Below are positions 60,754 through 64,000 of a stretch of DNA of 64,000 nt, piece after piece (the stretch's first letter is position 1; every line of letters starts with the position of its first letter). A model generated the notes under the pieces. It was not told where the DNA came from. It ran no database searches and saw only the letters and a program-made list of their open reading frames with translations. The stretch comes from Artocarpus heterophyllus (lineage: Eukaryota; Streptophyta; Magnoliopsida; Rosales; Moraceae). The translations under genes were made by a program, and so were the position numbers. The stretch lies in contig CM046330.1 in NCBI GenBank assembly GCA_025403435.1, positions 28,348,822-28,412,821 of the forward strand, in the 5' to 3' direction.

Positions 60754-62399
60754 CACTAGTATGGAGACGTGTCTAGGCCTCACTAGTAATAAAAACATTT
60801 TTACTTTTTGTTTTTGTAAATATTTCGTATGCAGCTATTTGAGGGAAAAAAAATAGAAAGTATTACTTCTCTTTTTCAATTTATATGCCAACACAACATA
60901 AAATTAAACAGCTTCAACTTAACATATGAAGTAAATAAAAAGAAAATTTATAAAAAATAATCAGAAACTTAATAAAAACTTTTAAATTTTGATCAAACAC
61001 TTCTTTATACCTATTTAGTATTAAACATAAAAATAAAATGCAATATCATCTAAAAATAAAATAAAATAAAATGCAATCAACTTAAAATACTTCACAATTT
61101 CATAAAATTTAACAAATAGAGAATAGAAATAAAAAAATATAATTAAATTATTAATATAAAAGTTCACAAATCTCTATAACATTTGATTATATAGGTAAGT
61201 TCACATATTATGTTAGTTATTGAAGCTATGAACAACTAAATAGGGCATACATATAGGAAAGTTAAAAGGCATTAGTAGAAAGTTAAAAACAAGAGGAGAT
61301 AAAAAGAATGACAACAAAAGATATAAATTGATGTGTGACGTGTAAGTGAACAAATTAGTCATGAGGACTAACTTTAAATCATTAGATTTGAACTAAATGA
61401 TAAGAAAGTTAAATTGAACGGCTAAATTGGTTTTATTTAATGGTTGAACGACAAAAAAATTCTCTTCTTATATGAGTTATAGATATATATAGAAAAAGAT
61501 CCTAAAAAATATATACTAACAAAATTATAAACTTGAAAAATTGAAAAATTGAACCTTTGTTAATGTAAATTTCATAATATTTATATATATACAACTTCTT
61601 AAGATACATGTTAGAGAATTGGGTTGGACATCTGAAAATTGGAAGTGAGAAAATATGGAAACGATGATTGGATTTGCTAACAAATTATACAGACAAATTA
61701 CCCCAAGATACAATAAATCCAGAACATGATATCTAGCAATAATACAAGGTTCTAGAATAATTTATGAAATCTAGAAATTTTGAAGTATTAATAAAGACAC
61801 GGGGTTGTCTTTTCATGAGCGGACACAACGTTATAACTCATGCAACCTTTCACGCAAAAGTGTCCTTTTATAAAACAACATGACTATTGTAATATATATG
61901 TTTGTTTGTAATAGGTTTTCAGTTTTGTATGAAAATATACAACCAAACAACAAAATAGTTCATAATAATTCAAATCACACACTTCAAAATATTAACACAA
62001 TCGGGTCAACACTATGATGCCAAGTTCTCAACACTACAGTACTGGAATGATGCCCATTGGGTGTCGTGGTGCCAGCCTAGAACCGAGGTTCTAGGTTCTT
62101 TGTCTTGACAATGAACTGTGCACTAATTCCAATGTTGTGGCTTTAAATTTCTAATGCTGCGACACTAGATGCTGGTTCCAATTAGAAAATGTATGTTTTC
62201 TTTTTCTTTTTTTTGTGTGACCTTTGACTTTAAACATTTAAGAGATATACTACAATCTGTCTTACAATACCTATGTATAATATATATTAAATTATCCCAA
62301 GAAACGACCTTGGTAGCTTTGCCATCTCATAGAGCCATTAGTATCCCTGATAAAAAGAATCAAACATCAAATGGTTTGAATGAATGATATATCAGGAGC
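59902..62399. other. Intergenic, microsatellite-rich, no gene seen
   Basis: AT-rich DNA with (TA)n tracts near 60485-60512 and 60573-60591 and a compound (TA)(CA)(TA) tract at 60695-60756. No coding signal or recognisable element. Confidence 0.65.
60695..60756. repeat. Compound (TA)n(CA)n(TA)n microsatellite
   Basis: An alternating purine-pyrimidine tract of about 60 bp, with about 17 CA units between TA runs. Highly length-variable loci of this type serve as markers. Confidence 0.95.
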
Positions 62400-64000
62400 T
62401 GAGTTGACTTCATTCCCAATATTGTAATAGAACTGCGGGCGAAGTGACCATGTGATCATGGCTTTCGACACAACATTTATCCAGACAAGCTCATTGGCTT
62501 TTCAAGTAGAGAAAGGTGGAAAAGATTTTGTAGGGGGTAATCCTAGGATGAAAAAATGTGTATATAAAATGTAAATACCTGGACAATGCCATATCTCAAA
62601 ACAGGAGAAGTAGACTGATTGTATAGATCGATACCATATCTTAATCTAGGAAGTGGTTCCTCTACAACACAAAATCTGATAGTAGAAGAAAGAAGAGTCT
62701 CGTTCGACCTCTTTCCAAGATTTGATGATTCTATACCAACTTACCAAACTGGCAATTTCTCGTTCTATTGGATAGTTGTGAGTCCCATTGACTGAGATTG
62801 GTTCACTTCATCCTACCTTAACTGCTTGACTTCTTCTTCTATCCTATTCCTAGAAAATATTCTATCTTAACTAGCTCGTGAGCAACGATGATTAAAGAAG
62901 AGGATGAAATGCCTGACTTCAATCAAAGACAGGTAAAGGGAAACGAAGATCAGTCTTTCTCCTCTGCAAAGCTATCAAAGAAGAGGAATAGAAAGATTAA
63001 TAATAAGCTAATAAGCTTTCACTTAGGAACAGCCTTATTTTCTCTATCTGCTTTGTCGAAGCCAAAAGGAGATCTTTTTGTATCGGCATGCCATTACTAC
63101 TTGAATGAATACCTTCATTTGGGTTAGCTGCTTGAATAATCAATTGAAAACCTATCTTGCTTGATATCTAGCTCGCTTTCCTAATTGATTGAAAACCTAT
63201 CTTGCTTGATATCTAGCTCGCTTTCCTAGTTGATTGAAAACCTATCTTTCTACTTTTTCTTTCTCGCCTGATGGCACAAGCAGGCCTATGATCGATCTAT
63301 GTGAACTACTTGATATCTTGACACAATCACTACTATGACTAATTAATTCTATAAGAGATTGGGAGTTCTTTCCTTTACTTCTTCTACCAACCCCCATCTT
63401 CAAAGCCCTATTTGACCTTGAGACCTGGCGCACAATGTTGAGTTCTACTTGAAGTGGATCACTAGCTGGAGTGGAGAACAGAGGATGGAACTTTTTTTTT
63501 GTGCAAAAGAAAAGCAACTTGAAGCTGGCATTCTATGCCTACAGTTGATAGCCCTTGTTTTAAACTGGCCTTAAGTGAGCAATGTCATTTTATTGTCAAA
63601 GCGTCTATTTTCATGCTGATTATTTGAATGTCTTTGACCGATGAAACTTCACTTACGCTTCGACCTTTCTCATTCATTGCCTTTACTTTTCCTGTTGAAA
63701 TTTTCATGTAGGGGACTACTGGAATAGAAAGAATGATCATTGAATGGACTTGTCGTACTTGAGGGAGGAAAACACTTAATTGGCTTACGGACTATCTTTT
63801 ATTAGGTTGCTCTACGTTCCATCTCTGGATTAGGTTGATGGAACTGGGTCTTTATTACTTTGTTGACTTGTGGTGGCAACTTAAATTCACCGTTTGATCT
63901 AACCAGCATACCTTGAATCACTCATAGTGGTTATCGCTCTTGCTCGTCTTACCAGCCCCTTTGCTACCGCTTTTTAGGACAACTAGACAGATTTGTTTTT
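62400..64000. other. Compositionally distinct block, possible mitochondrial DNA insertion
   Basis: The base composition is less AT-rich than the preceding 20 kb, homopolymer runs vanish, and the texture (words like TTCTTCTTCTATCCTATTCC, AAAGAAGAGGA, GCTCGCTTTCC) resembles plant mitochondrial spacer. No organelle gene is recognised. The right end lies outside the window. This is an impression from composition only. Confidence 0.3.
63143..63250. repeat. 45-bp tandem repeat, just over two copies
   Basis: ATTGAAAACCTATCTTGCTT begins at 63143 and recurs at 63188 and, partly, at 63233. Each full unit ends CTCGCTTTCCTA. The copies are nearly identical, which suggests recent slippage or unequal exchange. 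Confidence 0.9.

Overview
This 64 kb window is nuclear DNA of a flowering plant, probably a eudicot. It is AT-rich, carries introns with GT/AG borders, and is dominated by plant transposable elements: Ty3/gypsy, Ty1/copia, CACTA, hAT, Mutator-like, Tourist-like and non-LTR. I cannot name the species. Only one gene looks intact, an ALOG/LSH-family transcription factor at 54200-54766. A second cellular locus, a MAK16-type ribosome-biogenesis gene at 27270-31856, keeps its exon-intron layout but is broken by a nonsense codon and frameshifts.

Layout. 1-1.27 kb: AT-rich degenerate repeats, then a G-rich and purine-rich tract. 1.27-5.5 kb: decayed CACTA element with a minus-strand TNP2-type transposase pseudogene, inserted into the gag of an old gypsy element whose gag, primer-binding site and LTR lie at 5.5-7.9 kb. 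7.9-13.6 kb: decayed Ty1/copia element inserted into that gypsy LTR. 13.6-17.2 kb: unclassified repeats and intergenic DNA. 17.2-27.15 kb: a non-autonomous hAT element (8-bp target duplication TAAGAAAA) containing a young, almost complete 9.1 kb chromovirus (5-bp duplication CTGCG, LTRs about 99.4% identical by my hand count). The hAT ends about 110 bp upstream of the MAK16 start codon. 27.27-31.86 kb: MAK16 pseudogene, with a Tourist-like MITE and a second hAT-like element in its large intron. 34.16-34.28 kb: long foldback. 34.3-38.9 kb: internally deleted gypsy element of the same family as the one at 5.5-7.9 kb. About 39.5-41.0 kb: relic of another chromovirus. 42.6-43.4 kb: diverged tandem repeat of about 85 bp with conserved palindromes. 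44.9-45.65 kb: Mutator-like MITE with a 9-bp duplication. 47.7-52.5 kb: a non-LTR retroelement (20-bp duplication) split by a second CACTA element carrying a Transposase_24 pseudogene. 54.2 kb: the LSH gene. 58.7-59.9 kb: second non-LTR-like insertion. 62.4-64 kb: compositionally different DNA that may be organelle-derived.

How it fits together. The window is a gene-poor island with at least four nested insertion events that can be ordered: gypsy, then CACTA and copia; hAT, then chromovirus; non-LTR element, then CACTA. The chromovirus has one in-frame stop in gag and otherwise intact protease, RT, RNase H, integrase and chromodomain. Its LTR differences are almost all transitions, as expected for methylated repeats. 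I saw no prokaryotic-type system, no CRISPR array and no clear tRNA or rRNA gene. Motif reading and alignments were done by eye; no database search was run.
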